From: an uncultured Chlorobiaceae bacterium
GTDB lineage: Bacteria > Bacteroidota > Chlorobiia > Chlorobiales > Chlorobiaceae
Reading direction: 5' to 3'
DNA: 32,984 nucleotides
Assembly (NCBI GenBank): GCA_903824045.1
Contig: CAIJVD010000021.1
Span: 1-32,984, forward strand
Part shown: piece after piece, positions 18,686-26,625 of the stretch
Layout: each line of letters opens with the position of its first letter
Numbering within the stretch: the stretch's first letter is position 1
Notes under the pieces: generated by a model
Databases searched by the model: none
What the model was told of the DNA's origin: nothing
The model's input: the letters and a program-made list of their open reading frames with translations, nothing else
Made by a program: the position numbers and the translations under genes

Positions 18686-18973
18686 ATGTCGGTTACCAAA
18701 GAAAATGTTGCTTATATCGCCGAATTGGCCCGCCTCCGCTTCACTGAAGAGGAGACGGTGACGATGACCAGCGAGCTCAACAACATTCTTCACTATATCG
18801 AGAAGCTTAACGAGGTCGATACCGAAGGGGTCGAGCCGCTCAGCAGTATTCATGACGAGCTGAATGAGTTGCGCGAGGATGTTGAGCTTCCTTCGCTCTC
18901 GCAGGAGGCCGTATTGCAGAATGCTCCTGAACGTCAGGACCGCTTTTTCAAGGTTCCGAAAGTGATCGGGTGA
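18686..18973 (+). CDS. gatC: Asp-tRNA(Asn)/Glu-tRNA(Gln) amidotransferase subunit C
   Basis: GatC is the small stabilising subunit of the GatCAB amidotransferase, which corrects mischarged Asp-tRNA(Asn) and Glu-tRNA(Gln). The 95-residue protein matches the family throughout: [16 protein letters not shown] near the start, [20 protein letters not shown] in the centre, and a C-terminal FFKVPKVIG. gatA and gatB are not in the window. It lies next to a DUF167 gene (7-base gap) and dtd, a second tRNA quality-control gene. Confidence 0.93.
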   Translation: MSVTKENVAYIAELARLRFTEEETVTMTSELNNILHYIEKLNEVDTEGVEPLSSIHDELNELREDVELPSLSQEAVLQNAPERQDRFFKVPKVIG

Positions 18974-18980
18974 GGGTGCG

Positions 18981-19274
18981 GTGATCGAGCTCCGCGAGAA
19001 AAACGGCTGCGCACTCTTTCAGGTCAGGGCTCAGCCGCGCTCTTCAAAAAGCAGGGTCTGTGGCCCCTATAACGGCGGTCTGAAGGTGACCCTGAAAGCC
19101 GCCCCTGTTGATGATGCCGCGAACAAAGAGTGCTGTGAGCTCTTCTCCGGCATCTTCCGAATTCCCCCCTCCAGGGTCCATATTGTCGCAGGACAGAGCT
19201 CCCGAACCAAGACTGTCATGGTCGAAGGGGTTACGCCTGAGGCTGCCGCGCACATTCTTGAGCCCTATGGTTGA
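18981..19274 (+). CDS. DUF167 (YggU/UPF0235) family protein
   Basis: This 97-residue protein fits the conserved but functionally unassigned DUF167 family. It shows [12 protein letters not shown] near residues 15-26, [18 protein letters not shown] (about 33-50) and a late basic GQSSRTKTV segment, all family landmarks. The start is GTG at 18981, 7 bases after gatC. It is probably translated from the same message as gatC and dtd. Confidence 0.88.
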   Translation: MIELREKNGCALFQVRAQPRSSKSRVCGPYNGGLKVTLKAAPVDDAANKECCELFSGIFRIPPSRVHIVAGQSSRTKTVMVEGVTPEAAAHILEPYG

Positions 19275-19295
19275 CCTTCAGCAAAGGGGGCTCCG

Positions 19296-19748
19296 GTGAG
19301 GGCCGTTGTGCAGAGGGTTGCCTCCGCTTCGGTCGCTGCGGATGAAGGCCGTTATGCGGCAATTGGGCCCGGCATGGTCGTTCTGCTCGGAATTGCTCCC
19401 GGAGACCGGGATAGAGAGTCTGCATGGATGAGCCGAAAGCTGGCCGCTCTCAGGATCTTTGAGGACAGCGAAGGGAAGAAGAACCGCTCGCTCAGGGATA
19501 CGGGTGGAGAGGCCCTTCTGGTCTCGCAGTTCACCCTCTATGGCGACGCAAGCAGAGGCAATCGGCCCGGCTTTTCAGGTGCAGCCCGTTTTGAGGATGC
19601 CCTCCCCGTCTATGAGCGATTTGTTGACATGTTTGAAGAGGAGATTTCCAGACCGGTTGCAACCGGATGGTACGGTGCGGATATGCAGCTCACCATTCTT
19701 AACGACGGCCCTGTAACCTTGATTATCGATACCCCAACACAGCCATGA
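19296..19748 (+). CDS. dtd: D-aminoacyl-tRNA deacylase
   Basis: Dtd hydrolyses D-aminoacyl-tRNAs (and glycyl-tRNA(Ala)), protecting translation. The 150-residue protein starts MRAVVQRV and has both active-site signatures, SQFTLYGD and [10 protein letters not shown]. The latter carries the Gly-cisPro-type element of the family. The start is GTG at 19296, with a purine-rich AAAGGGGG ribosome-binding site. It overlaps kdsB by 4 bases (ATGA). Confidence 0.95.
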   Translation: MRAVVQRVASASVAADEGRYAAIGPGMVVLLGIAPGDRDRESAWMSRKLAALRIFEDSEGKKNRSLRDTGGEALLVSQFTLYGDASRGNRPGFSGAARFEDALPVYERFVDMFEEEISRPVATGWYGADMQLTILNDGPVTLIIDTPTQP

Positions 19749-20488
19749 ATGCCGTTATTCTTATACCCGCCAGGCTTGAGTCGAGCCGCCTCCCGAAAAA
19801 AATGCTTGCCGATATCGAAGGGGAGCCGCTCATTGTTCGCACCTGGCGCCAGGCATTGAAATCAAGACTCGCCGGGCGGGTCGTTGTTGCTACCGACAGC
19901 CCCGAGATCGCGTCGGTGCTGATCCAGCGCGGGGCGGAGGTTGTGATGACCTCTCCCGACGCAAGCTGCGGCACCGAGCGGATTGCTGAGGCCGCACGGG
20001 TGACTGGAGGCGATGTCTTTCTCAACCTGCAGGGGGACGAGCCGCTTATCTCTCCCGAAAATATCGATCTGGCTCTGGAGCCCTTCTTTTCGGGGAACCC
20101 TCCCGACTGCTCGACCCTTGTTTTTCCCCTCTCCGGGGATGAGCGCCGCCAGATTGAGGATCCTCATGTGGTGAAGGTTGTTATGGACGCGAAGGGCTAC
20201 GCCCTCTATTTTTCGCGCAGTGCAATACCCTATCGCCGCAACGAGCTGCCCTCTACCGTCTTCTACCGTCACATAGGGCTCTACGCTTTGGGTGCCGATG
20301 TCCTGCAGCGCTTCGCCTCGCTCGGTCCATCCATGCTCGAAGAGAGTGAATCGCTCGAGCAGCTCCGGCTGCTGGAAAACGGGTTCCGCATCCGCTGCGT
20401 GACGACGCTCGTTGACACTCCGGGAGTCAATACCGCCGAGGAGCTTGAGCTGGTGCGCTCGATAATCAGGAAGGGTTCTGAGGGGTGA
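19745..20488 (+). CDS. kdsB: 3-deoxy-manno-octulosonate cytidylyltransferase
   Basis: KdsB activates KDO with CTP to make CMP-KDO for the lipopolysaccharide inner core. The 247-residue protein carries the nucleotidyltransferase signature [15 protein letters not shown] (7-21), then [21 protein letters not shown] and [20 protein letters not shown] follows in the C-terminal half. Start and stop overlap neighbours: 4 bases with dtd upstream and 23 bases tail-to-tail with xseA. It indicates a Gram-negative envelope. Confidence 0.96.
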   Translation: MNAVILIPARLESSRLPKKMLADIEGEPLIVRTWRQALKSRLAGRVVVATDSPEIASVLIQRGAEVVMTSPDASCGTERIAEAARVTGGDVFLNLQGDEPLISPENIDLALEPFFSGNPPDCSTLVFPLSGDERRQIEDPHVVKVVMDAKGYALYFSRSAIPYRRNELPSTVFYRHIGLYALGADVLQRFASLGPSMLEESESLEQLRLLENGFRIRCVTTLVDTPGVNTAEELELVRSIIRKGSEG

Positions 20489-21674
20489 CGACGGCGGATT
20501 GGCTTGCATCATGGAAGATGATCTCAATCTTCTCCTCGGCACAGAGCTGCTCCGCTCTGGTGATGAACCGCCCCTCTTTTTTTATCAGCGCATACCCCCG
20601 TTCGAGGGTTTTTCTGTAGTCGAGCAGCCCAAGATGCCGGCGGACAGAGCCAAACTGCTGCACCCTGTCAAGAAATGCTGTTTTCATTGATTTTGAGATC
20701 TGCTCGACCAGTGCATCGAGACGCTCCTCGAACTGCTGGCGCTCGATCGGTGGCCGGTTGAATGCGTAGCTGCTGCAGATCGAGAAAACCTGCCTTTCCG
20801 CCCCCTCAAGGCGTGCCTTCAGCATCGACTCCACCCTTGAGTGGAGGGTGTCGATCCTCCGGAGCAGCTCAGCGGTGTCTGGTACGGCGAGCTCTGCGGC
20901 TATGGAGGGTGTACCCGCCCTGAGGTCTGCCGCCATGTCGGCAATGGTGATGTCGGTTTCGTGGCCGATGGCGCTGATGACCGGTATTGCGGAGTTGAAG
21001 AGTGCATCGGCAACGCGCTCCTCGTTGAATGCCTGCAGATCCTCAAGCGATCCTCCTCCTCGGGCAATGATGATGAGATCCGGCCGGTGGCGGGGATTTT
21101 TTGTGGCGTTGAAATATGCTATGGCAGCGGCGACCGATTCGGCAGCATCGCTGCCCTGAACCTTGACCGGATAGAGCAGCACCCTGGCAGCCGGAAATCG
21201 CCGCTCCAGCACGTTGCTCATATCCTCGATGACCGCTCCGGTCGGGGAGGTGATGAGCGCTATGGTTTCGGGGATTGCCGGGATAGGCTGCTTTCGTTCA
21301 GCCGCGAAGTAGCCGGCTTTTGCAAGTTTCTGGAGCAGGAGGGCGAACGCCTGTTGGAGCGCACCTTCGCCAGCCTTGGTGATGGAGGTGCAGATAAGCT
21401 GGTATCGTCCCGACGGGGGATAGACCTCGAGGCGTCCCTCTGCCACAACATCCATACCGTCCTGGAGCTCAACGCCGAGGCGGCCTGCGGTATGCTTCCA
21501 GATGATTGCCGGAATCTGCGCCCCTTCATCCTTCAGTGTCAGATAGGTGTGGCCTGAACCGTGCCGCTTGAAATTTGATATCTCCCCCCTGATCTTCACC
21601 ATGGGGAAGAGGGCTTCAAGGCCGCTTTTGATCTGCAGCGTCAGTTCACTGACCGAAAGAATCTCAGCGCTCAT
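20466..21674 (-). CDS. xseA: Exodeoxyribonuclease VII large subunit
   Basis: XseA is the catalytic subunit of exonuclease VII, which degrades single-stranded DNA from both ends. The 402-residue protein begins with an OB-fold domain ([19 protein letters not shown], about 26-44). It carries [19 protein letters not shown] and [21 protein letters not shown], the catalytic-domain signatures. The C-terminal coiled region is shorter than in E. coli (456 residues), as in many bacteria. No xseB is adjacent. The gene ends inside kdsB (23-base convergent overlap). Confidence 0.95.
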   Translation of the reverse strand: MSAEILSVSELTLQIKSGLEALFPMVKIRGEISNFKRHGSGHTYLTLKDEGAQIPAIIWKHTAGRLGVELQDGMDVVAEGRLEVYPPSGRYQLICTSITKAGEGALQQAFALLLQKLAKAGYFAAERKQPIPAIPETIALITSPTGAVIEDMSNVLERRFPAARVLLYPVKVQGSDAAESVAAAIAYFNATKNPRHRPDLIIIARGGGSLEDLQAFNEERVADALFNSAIPVISAIGHETDITIADMAADLRAGTPSIAAELAVPDTAELLRRIDTLHSRVESMLKARLEGAERQVFSICSSYAFNRPPIERQQFEERLDALVEQISKSMKTAFLDRVQQFGSVRRHLGLLDYRKTLERGYALIKKEGRFITRAEQLCAEEKIEIIFHDASQSAVVTPQNPS

Positions 21675-21844
21675 TCAGGAGTGTTCAGGAGTTGAGTGGT
21701 GGAACCGTCAGTTGAGATAATGCAAAACATCGAAGATTCTTTCAAAAGGGTTGCCTACAGCTCCCCATTCAATGATCACCTCTTTCACAAGTATAACCAT
21801 AAATACGTTACCATGCCTGGGCAACTCCTCGAAAAGTCGGACGC

Positions 21845-23158
21845 TCAATCACGTTGCTCGCATTTTGTGACGCTGTAAGCGCTGTAAAGCGGCAGGAAGG
21901 CCATCTTTTGACAGGCAAGATCTGCATACGGGCGATCGGAAAAGACCAGCGCTTTTCCACACGCCGGGTACGAAGCAAGAAAGAGATGCAGGCTTCTCAA
22001 GCTTCCTGCAGCACCGCTTTTTACCTCTACGGGATGAATCTTGCCGTCGAGAACCGCCAGATAGTCAACTTCAGCCGAACTGCTTTTCGCTTGTCGGTCC
22101 CAGTAATAAAGATTGCCTTTTTGTGATATTAGCATCTCCTGGCCAACAAACTGTTCTGCCATAGCGCCACGGCAGATGGCGAGCAGATCGTTTTTTCCGT
22201 ACTCACTGTCATTTGGCATACCGGAGAGATATCGCATCAATCCAATGTCGAGCATGAGTGCCTTGAATGACTTGGCAGAAGCAGTTGCACCTGAAGGGAG
22301 CCCGGAGGGATCGACCGAAGGAACTCTTCGCGCCACCTGGGCCAGGCATAATGCATCAAATGCTTTTTTCAGTGTCGGGTTGCTGTACCCTTCGCCCAGA
22401 CGTGCATATTTGATCTGTTTTCCGATATGCTGCGACAGTGAAGTGAATACCGAGTCAAGACAAAAGCGGTTAACCTTGGGAGTATATTTGGCAAAGTCCA
22501 TCCTGTAGGATTCAGCTATCTCTTTTTGTACCTCAAAGGCATCATACAATGAGTTGTGCTCGAGGTATGCATTGATAGCTGCGGGCATTCCTCCGATAAA
22601 GAAGTAGCGTTTCAGCTCCTCGCGAAGCAGTTCATGCACGGCTGGTGATATTTCAGCCGGATTGCCCAGAACAGCCTCTGCTGCCGGGGCGTTGCCGATG
22701 GCCTCCAAATATTCAGCAAAACAGAGTGGATAGAGATTGAGAAACTGGACTCTGCCCACTGGAAAGGAGCTCTCTTCAAGCGCAAATTCAAGGAGCGAGC
22801 CGGCTGCGACGACATGAAGTTCCGGCATCTCCTCATAAAAATAGCGCAAGGCGGTTATGGCACGAGGGCAAGCCTGTATCTCATCAAAAAAGAGCAGTGT
22901 TTTTCCTGGCGTGATCTTTTGTTGAAGGATGACTTCAAGGTCCGAGCAGATGCGCCTTACTTTAAGATCGCCATCAAAGAGTTTTCGCAGAGCCTGATTT
23001 CGCTCAAGGTCGACAAGCGCAAGGGTTTCAAACCGGGTTTTTCCAAACTCCTTGAGTGACCAGGTCTTGCCGACTTGACGAGCGCCACGCAAAATAAGAG
23101 GCTTGCGGCGTGTTGCTTCCTTCCAGCGCCGAAGATCGTTATCAATAAATCGAAGCAT
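21845..23158 (-). CDS. AAA-family ATPase with C-terminal DUF4143 nuclease-like domain
   Basis: The 437-residue protein has a Walker A motif GARQVGKT (25-32), a Walker B LLFFDEIQ (88-95) and a sensor-like segment VVAAGSLLEFAL. A C-terminal DUF4143 region contains a PD-(D/E)xK-like set: Glu335, Asp365 (AEVDYL), Glu378 and Lys380 (PVEVKSG). This family is common and often variably present in bacteria; its biochemical role is not established. The gene stands between housekeeping genes, with 170 bases on one side and about 250 on the other. It has more A/T-rich codons than its neighbours, fitting acquisition by transfer. Confidence 0.88.
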   Translation of the reverse strand: MLRFIDNDLRRWKEATRRKPLILRGARQVGKTWSLKEFGKTRFETLALVDLERNQALRKLFDGDLKVRRICSDLEVILQQKITPGKTLLFFDEIQACPRAITALRYFYEEMPELHVVAAGSLLEFALEESSFPVGRVQFLNLYPLCFAEYLEAIGNAPAAEAVLGNPAEISPAVHELLREELKRYFFIGGMPAAINAYLEHNSLYDAFEVQKEIAESYRMDFAKYTPKVNRFCLDSVFTSLSQHIGKQIKYARLGEGYSNPTLKKAFDALCLAQVARRVPSVDPSGLPSGATASAKSFKALMLDIGLMRYLSGMPNDSEYGKNDLLAICRGAMAEQFVGQEMLISQKGNLYYWDRQAKSSSAEVDYLAVLDGKIHPVEVKSGAAGSLRSLHLFLASYPACGKALVFSDRPYADLACQKMAFLPLYSAYSVTKCEQRD

Positions 23159-23190
23159 ATTCCCGGCTTTAGGATGACGTTGATTGTTTT

Positions 23191-23196
23191 ATTATA
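23191..23196 (-). promoter_or_regulatory. Candidate -10 element for the AAA/DUF4143 gene
   Basis: A perfect TATAAT on the minus strand lies 32 bases before the ATG, directly preceded by TG. No good -35 hexamer is seen at 16-18 bases, so the call rests on the -10 alone. Confidence 0.35.
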
Positions 23197-23407
23197 CAGG
23201 GCAATTTATAGCTTTCCTATATAAAAATACAAGGCATTTTTTCTTACTACCCCTACTGTAACGGTTGCTTTACTGGCAAGTCCGGGGGAGGGGACTCTCC
23301 TCTTCACGGGAGAATATCTGCCGGGTCTGGGTTTTGCGGGGGAAGTGTTATATTCGTTTTTATCAAACCTCAAGGTTACGAACCTGCACTGCCTGAAGCC
23401 CGATTGT

Positions 23408-24412
23408 ATGCCGCATCATGATCTGATAGACCAGCTCGCCCTGCAGCTGCATGTGGATGCGTCCGAGGCCGGACGCCTGCTCGGTGCGTTTTGCGGGGCG
23501 CTCTCGGCCGAACTGCTCGAAACGGGAAAGCTTTCCATCGGGGGGCTCGGGTCGTTCATTGTTGTTCATCGTCCGTCGGCAAGAAAAATTACCTCTTCGG
23601 GCGTTCTCCTTACCCCTCCATGCAACGCTCTTGTCCACGAGCGCAGGCTTTCCGGCAGGGACGATGCTGCGCGTCTGGCGGTTTCGAGGCTCTCCATGAG
23701 CACCCTGGAGGGGGCCCGCTTTGCCCGTGAGCTTTCGGCTCTTCTTGCCGATGGCGTCAAGAACAAACAGGAGATCCGGCTCAACGGCTTTGGCCGGTTT
23801 TCGCTTGAGGAGGGGATCTATCGATTCAGGCCTGAACACTCTCTCGAAGAGCTTCTGAACCGGGGGTATGGCGATCTCGGCGACCTCGTTGTCGGTTCGC
23901 CGGGAGCCGGTAGGGGTGTTATGGCGACCCGGATGGTTCGTTACGTCCTTCCGATCGCAGTGCTCGTGCTAATCGTTACGACGACAGCCTTTTATGGCCT
24001 TGGCGCCAGGAAGTGGCTGGATTTCCCCTCTTTTCAGCTATCGCGGTTTGTGCCGCACCCCGCTATGGCGCTTGACCACTCCCGTCCGGCCGGGGCCGCG
24101 ACGCTCGGGCGCGGCTCAGTTGCGGACTCGCTTCTGCTGGAGCACGGGGAGTACACCATTATCCTTGCAACCTTCCGCCAGAAGGCGACGGCAGAGCATG
24201 AGCTTATAGCGCTTCGCTCGGCGGGGATCGATTCCTATATATGGCCGGCATCGGTGGATGGAGTGAAATACTACAGGCTGATGACCGGCCGGTTTTCAAG
24301 CCGGACTGCCGCTTCAAATCGCCTGAAGGAGCTGCCTGCAAAGGCCTCCGGCGATGCCTATATTCAACATGTCATCAAAAGGGTTGTCCTTTATGGAGAA
24401 AAAGGGTTGTAG
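23408..24412 (+). CDS. Membrane protein with two HU-like domains and a SPOR domain
   Basis: The 334-residue protein has three parts. Residues about 1-80 and 96-150 each look like an HU/IHF-type DNA-binding fold of the kind seen in Bacteroidota/Chlorobiota HU-CCDC81 proteins; the signatures are LSIGGLGSF (42-50) and IRLNGFGRF (123-131). Residues about 178-199 form one membrane helix (LPIAVLVLIVTTTAFYG). Residues about 246-312 form a SPOR domain (YTIILATFRQKATAEHEL ... YYRLMTGRFSSRTAA), which in studied proteins binds glycan strands stripped of stem peptides at division sites. The layout implies a cytoplasmic DNA-binding-like N-terminus and a periplasmic C-terminus. The ATG at 23408 is preferred over GTG at 23345. 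The gene overlaps bchY by 20 bases. Confidence 0.8.
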   Translation: MPHHDLIDQLALQLHVDASEAGRLLGAFCGALSAELLETGKLSIGGLGSFIVVHRPSARKITSSGVLLTPPCNALVHERRLSGRDDAARLAVSRLSMSTLEGARFARELSALLADGVKNKQEIRLNGFGRFSLEEGIYRFRPEHSLEELLNRGYGDLGDLVVGSPGAGRGVMATRMVRYVLPIAVLVLIVTTTAFYGLGARKWLDFPSFQLSRFVPHPAMALDHSRPAGAATLGRGSVADSLLLEHGEYTIILATFRQKATAEHELIALRSAGIDSYIWPASVDGVKYYRLMTGRFSSRTAASNRLKELPAKASGDAYIQHVIKRVVLYGEKGL

Positions 24413-25634
24413 CACGTTGCATCCCCAGTCGATGTGCCCGGCTTTCGGCGGGCTGCGGGTGTTGACAAGAATCGATGGGGTACAGGTCTGCCTGGCGGCC
24501 GATCAGGGATGCCTCTACGGCCTGACGTTTGTGTCGCATTTCTATGCCGCGCGCAAGTCGATCATTTCGCCTGAACTCATGAATGTGCAGATTTCAGGCG
24601 GGAGCATGATCGACGATATTCGCCGAACGATCGACGAGATTGCCCTCGATCCGTCAGTACGCTTTATTCCGGTTGTCAGCACCTGTGTAGCCGAAACTGC
24701 GGGGATTGCCGAGGAGCTGCTGCCCCGAAGGGCGGGCAATGCAGAGGTGCTTCTGGTCCGCCTGCCGGCCTTTCAGATCCGGACGCATCCAGAGGCTAAG
24801 GATGTCGCCGTGGCAACAATGCTGAAGCGTTTCGGTGCATTTGAGAGCGATAAAAAGCCTAAATCGCTGGTGATTCTCGGAGAGATCTTTCCGGTTGACG
24901 CCATGAGCATCGGTGCCGTACTCCAGAAGATAGGGGTCGAATCGGTGATTGCGCTTCCGGGCACAGCTCTCGAAGACTATATCGAATCGGGTAGGGCCTC
25001 TGCCTGTGCAGTGCTTCATCCCTTTTATGAACGGACGGCGTCGCTCTTTGAGGAGAATCGGGTGAAGATCGTCAAGGGGAACCCTATCGGCGCAAACGGC
25101 ACAGGGCAGTGGATACGCCGTGTCGGAGAGGCGCTCGATCTCGATATGGAGGTTGTTGCGGCGGTTGCCGATGAGGAGGCAGCCAAAGCGAGGGAGGTGC
25201 TTGCACGATTCAGCGGCATTAAGGGCAAAGTGATCGTTGCGGGCTATGAGGGCAACGAACTGCCGGTTGTGCGCCTTCTGCTGGAGGCAGGTCTTGAGGT
25301 GCCTTACGCTTCGACCTCTATCGCCCGAATGGCGCTGGGGGAGGAGGACCACAGGGTGCTCTCGATGCTTGGCACGGAAATCCGCTACCGGAAATATCTT
25401 GAGGAGGACATGCAGGCGGTGATTGAGTATGAGCCCGACCTGGTGATCGGCACCACCTCGCTCGACAGTTTTGCCAAGGAGCGGGGGATTCCTGCGATCT
25501 ACTACACGAACAACATCTCGGCACGCCCGCTCTTCTTTGCCGCCGGTGCAGCCACGGTGCTCGGCATGATCAGCGGATTGCTTGCGAGGAAATCGGTGTT
25601 CCAGGAGATGAAGGAGTATTTCGGCGGGGTATAA
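24393..25634 (+). CDS. bchY: Chlorophyllide a reductase subunit Y
   Basis: BchY and BchZ form the nitrogenase-like catalytic component of chlorophyllide a reductase. BchX feeds it electrons to reduce ring B in bacteriochlorophyll a synthesis. The 413-residue protein carries PQSMCPAFGGLRV (11-23) and GCLYGLTFVSHFYAARKS (39-56), clear BchY signatures. Cys15, Cys40 and Cys98 have the spacing of the three cluster-ligating cysteines known from the related BchN. I infer that they bind the [4Fe-4S] cluster with BchZ. The start at 24393 (MEKKGCSTLH) lies inside the preceding HU-SPOR gene; starts at 24369 or 24354 are possible. bchX and bchZ are not in the window. A terminator follows. Confidence 0.93.
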   Translation: MEKKGCSTLHPQSMCPAFGGLRVLTRIDGVQVCLAADQGCLYGLTFVSHFYAARKSIISPELMNVQISGGSMIDDIRRTIDEIALDPSVRFIPVVSTCVAETAGIAEELLPRRAGNAEVLLVRLPAFQIRTHPEAKDVAVATMLKRFGAFESDKKPKSLVILGEIFPVDAMSIGAVLQKIGVESVIALPGTALEDYIESGRASACAVLHPFYERTASLFEENRVKIVKGNPIGANGTGQWIRRVGEALDLDMEVVAAVADEEAAKAREVLARFSGIKGKVIVAGYEGNELPVVRLLLEAGLEVPYASTSIARMALGEEDHRVLSMLGTEIRYRKYLEEDMQAVIEYEPDLVIGTTSLDSFAKERGIPAIYYTNNISARPLFFAAGAATVLGMISGLLARKSVFQEMKEYFGGV

Positions 25635-25639
25635 ACAAG

Positions 25640-25664
25640 AAAAGCCGGGCAAAACCCGGCTTTT
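25640..25664. terminator. Bidirectional intrinsic terminator
   Basis: AAAAGCCGGG (25640-25649) pairs perfectly with CCCGGCTTTT (25655-25664) across a 5-base loop. It lies between the convergent bchY (+) and frr (-) and can serve both. Confidence 0.85.
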
Positions 25665-25687
25665 GATCTCTTCGCTTTGCTTGAAGC

Positions 25688-26248
25688 CTATACTTCCATG
25701 ATCTCTTTTTCCTTGAGCACGATCAGGTCATTGAGCTGTTTTTCGAATTTATGGAGCATGTCGTCGGCATCCTTTTTGCCCCTGTTCTTCTCGTCTTCAC
25801 TGATGGCGCGATCCTTTTCGAGCTTCTCGATTTCATGGATCATGTCGCGGCGAAGGTTGCGGAGAGAGACTTTGGAGTCCTCGCCGAACTTTTTGGTGAG
25901 CTTGACGAACTCCTTGCGGCGCTCTTCGGTGAGCGGGGGAATGCTGACCCGGATGTTCTGGCCGTCAGCCGCAGGGTTGAGGCCGAGGTTTGCATCGCGG
26001 ATGGCTTTTTCCGTTGCCGAGACCATTGATTTGTCCCAGACCTGTACGCTGAGGGTGTGGACGTCGAGGACTCCGACATTGCCTACCTGCTTGAGCGGCA
26101 TCTGCTGACCGTAGGCCTCAACCTTGACGCGGTCAAGAATGGTTGTGGTCGCCTTTCCGGTTCTGATCGAGGCTAATTCGTGCTGAAAGGACTCGATGGT
26201 CTTTTTCATTTTAGGCTCGGTTCTCTGTGAAACCTCTCTGACACTCAT
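25688..26248 (-). CDS. frr: Ribosome recycling factor
   Basis: RRF splits post-termination ribosomes together with EF-G. The 186-residue protein has the typical length and landmarks: ELASIRTGKATTTILDRVKVEAYG, VNVGVL-type core residues around the domain II insertion, IRVSIPPLTEERRKE, and a C-terminal helix ending LNDLIVLKEKEIMEV. It lies downstream of rpmE, with the rpmE terminator in the 51-base gap, so some independent expression is likely. Confidence 0.97.
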   Translation of the reverse strand: MSVREVSQRTEPKMKKTIESFQHELASIRTGKATTTILDRVKVEAYGQQMPLKQVGNVGVLDVHTLSVQVWDKSMVSATEKAIRDANLGLNPAADGQNIRVSIPPLTEERRKEFVKLTKKFGEDSKVSLRNLRRDMIHEIEKLEKDRAISEDEKNRGKKDADDMLHKFEKQLNDLIVLKEKEIMEV

Positions 26249-26278
26249 GGTTTATCCGATCAGTTTAGTGCTGATTGA

Positions 26279-26310
26279 CAAAAAAAGGCGCAACTGCTGT
26301 TACTGTGCGC
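26279..26310 (-). terminator. Probable rpmE terminator overlapping its stop codon
   Basis: On the minus strand GCGCA (26310-26306) pairs with TGCGC (26292-26288), followed by a run of seven T ending at 26280. The 5' arm lies inside the last codons of rpmE, and the stop codon is in the loop. The stem is short, so efficiency is uncertain. Confidence 0.45.
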
Positions 26311-26527
26311 TGGCCTGAGCCGCTGCTGATTTGGCAAAACGCTTGTTGAAGCGCTCGACGCGTCCGGCGGTATCGACGAGGGTCTGCTTGCCGGTGTAGA
26401 AAGGGTGGCAGTTGTTGCAGATGTCAACCTTGATAGTCTGGCGTGTTGAGCGGGTTTCGAAGGAGTTCCCGCAGTTGGCGCAGTTCACGGTGACGCTCTT
26501 ATAGTTCGGGTGAATATCTTGTTTCAT
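26300..26527 (-). CDS. rpmE: 50S ribosomal protein L31
   Basis: This is a 75-residue L31 of the zinc-binding (C+) type. [10 protein letters not shown] and [15 protein letters not shown] provide two CxxC pairs for a zinc ribbon. The protein starts MKQDIHPNY, as in most L31 proteins, which fixes the ATG at 26527 rather than an earlier one. C+ L31 can act as a zinc store and be swapped for a zinc-free paralogue under zinc starvation; no paralogue is in the window. It is divergent from recG. Confidence 0.97.
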   Translation of the reverse strand: MKQDIHPNYKSVTVNCANCGNSFETRSTRQTIKVDICNNCHPFYTGKQTLVDTAGRVERFNKRFAKSAAAQASAQ

Positions 26528-26625
26528 GACTTTCGTTGACTTTGTCGTACAATAAATGAAATGACCGCAGTAAAATTGTAAAGGTGCAAATATATAAGAA
26601 TTTCTCTCCAGAAACAACCACTAAT

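Noticed and set aside
21696-21878. A 60-codon frame between xseA and the AAA gene
   Set aside because: No ribosome-binding site or family resemblance was seen, and its 3' end overlaps the AAA gene in antisense.
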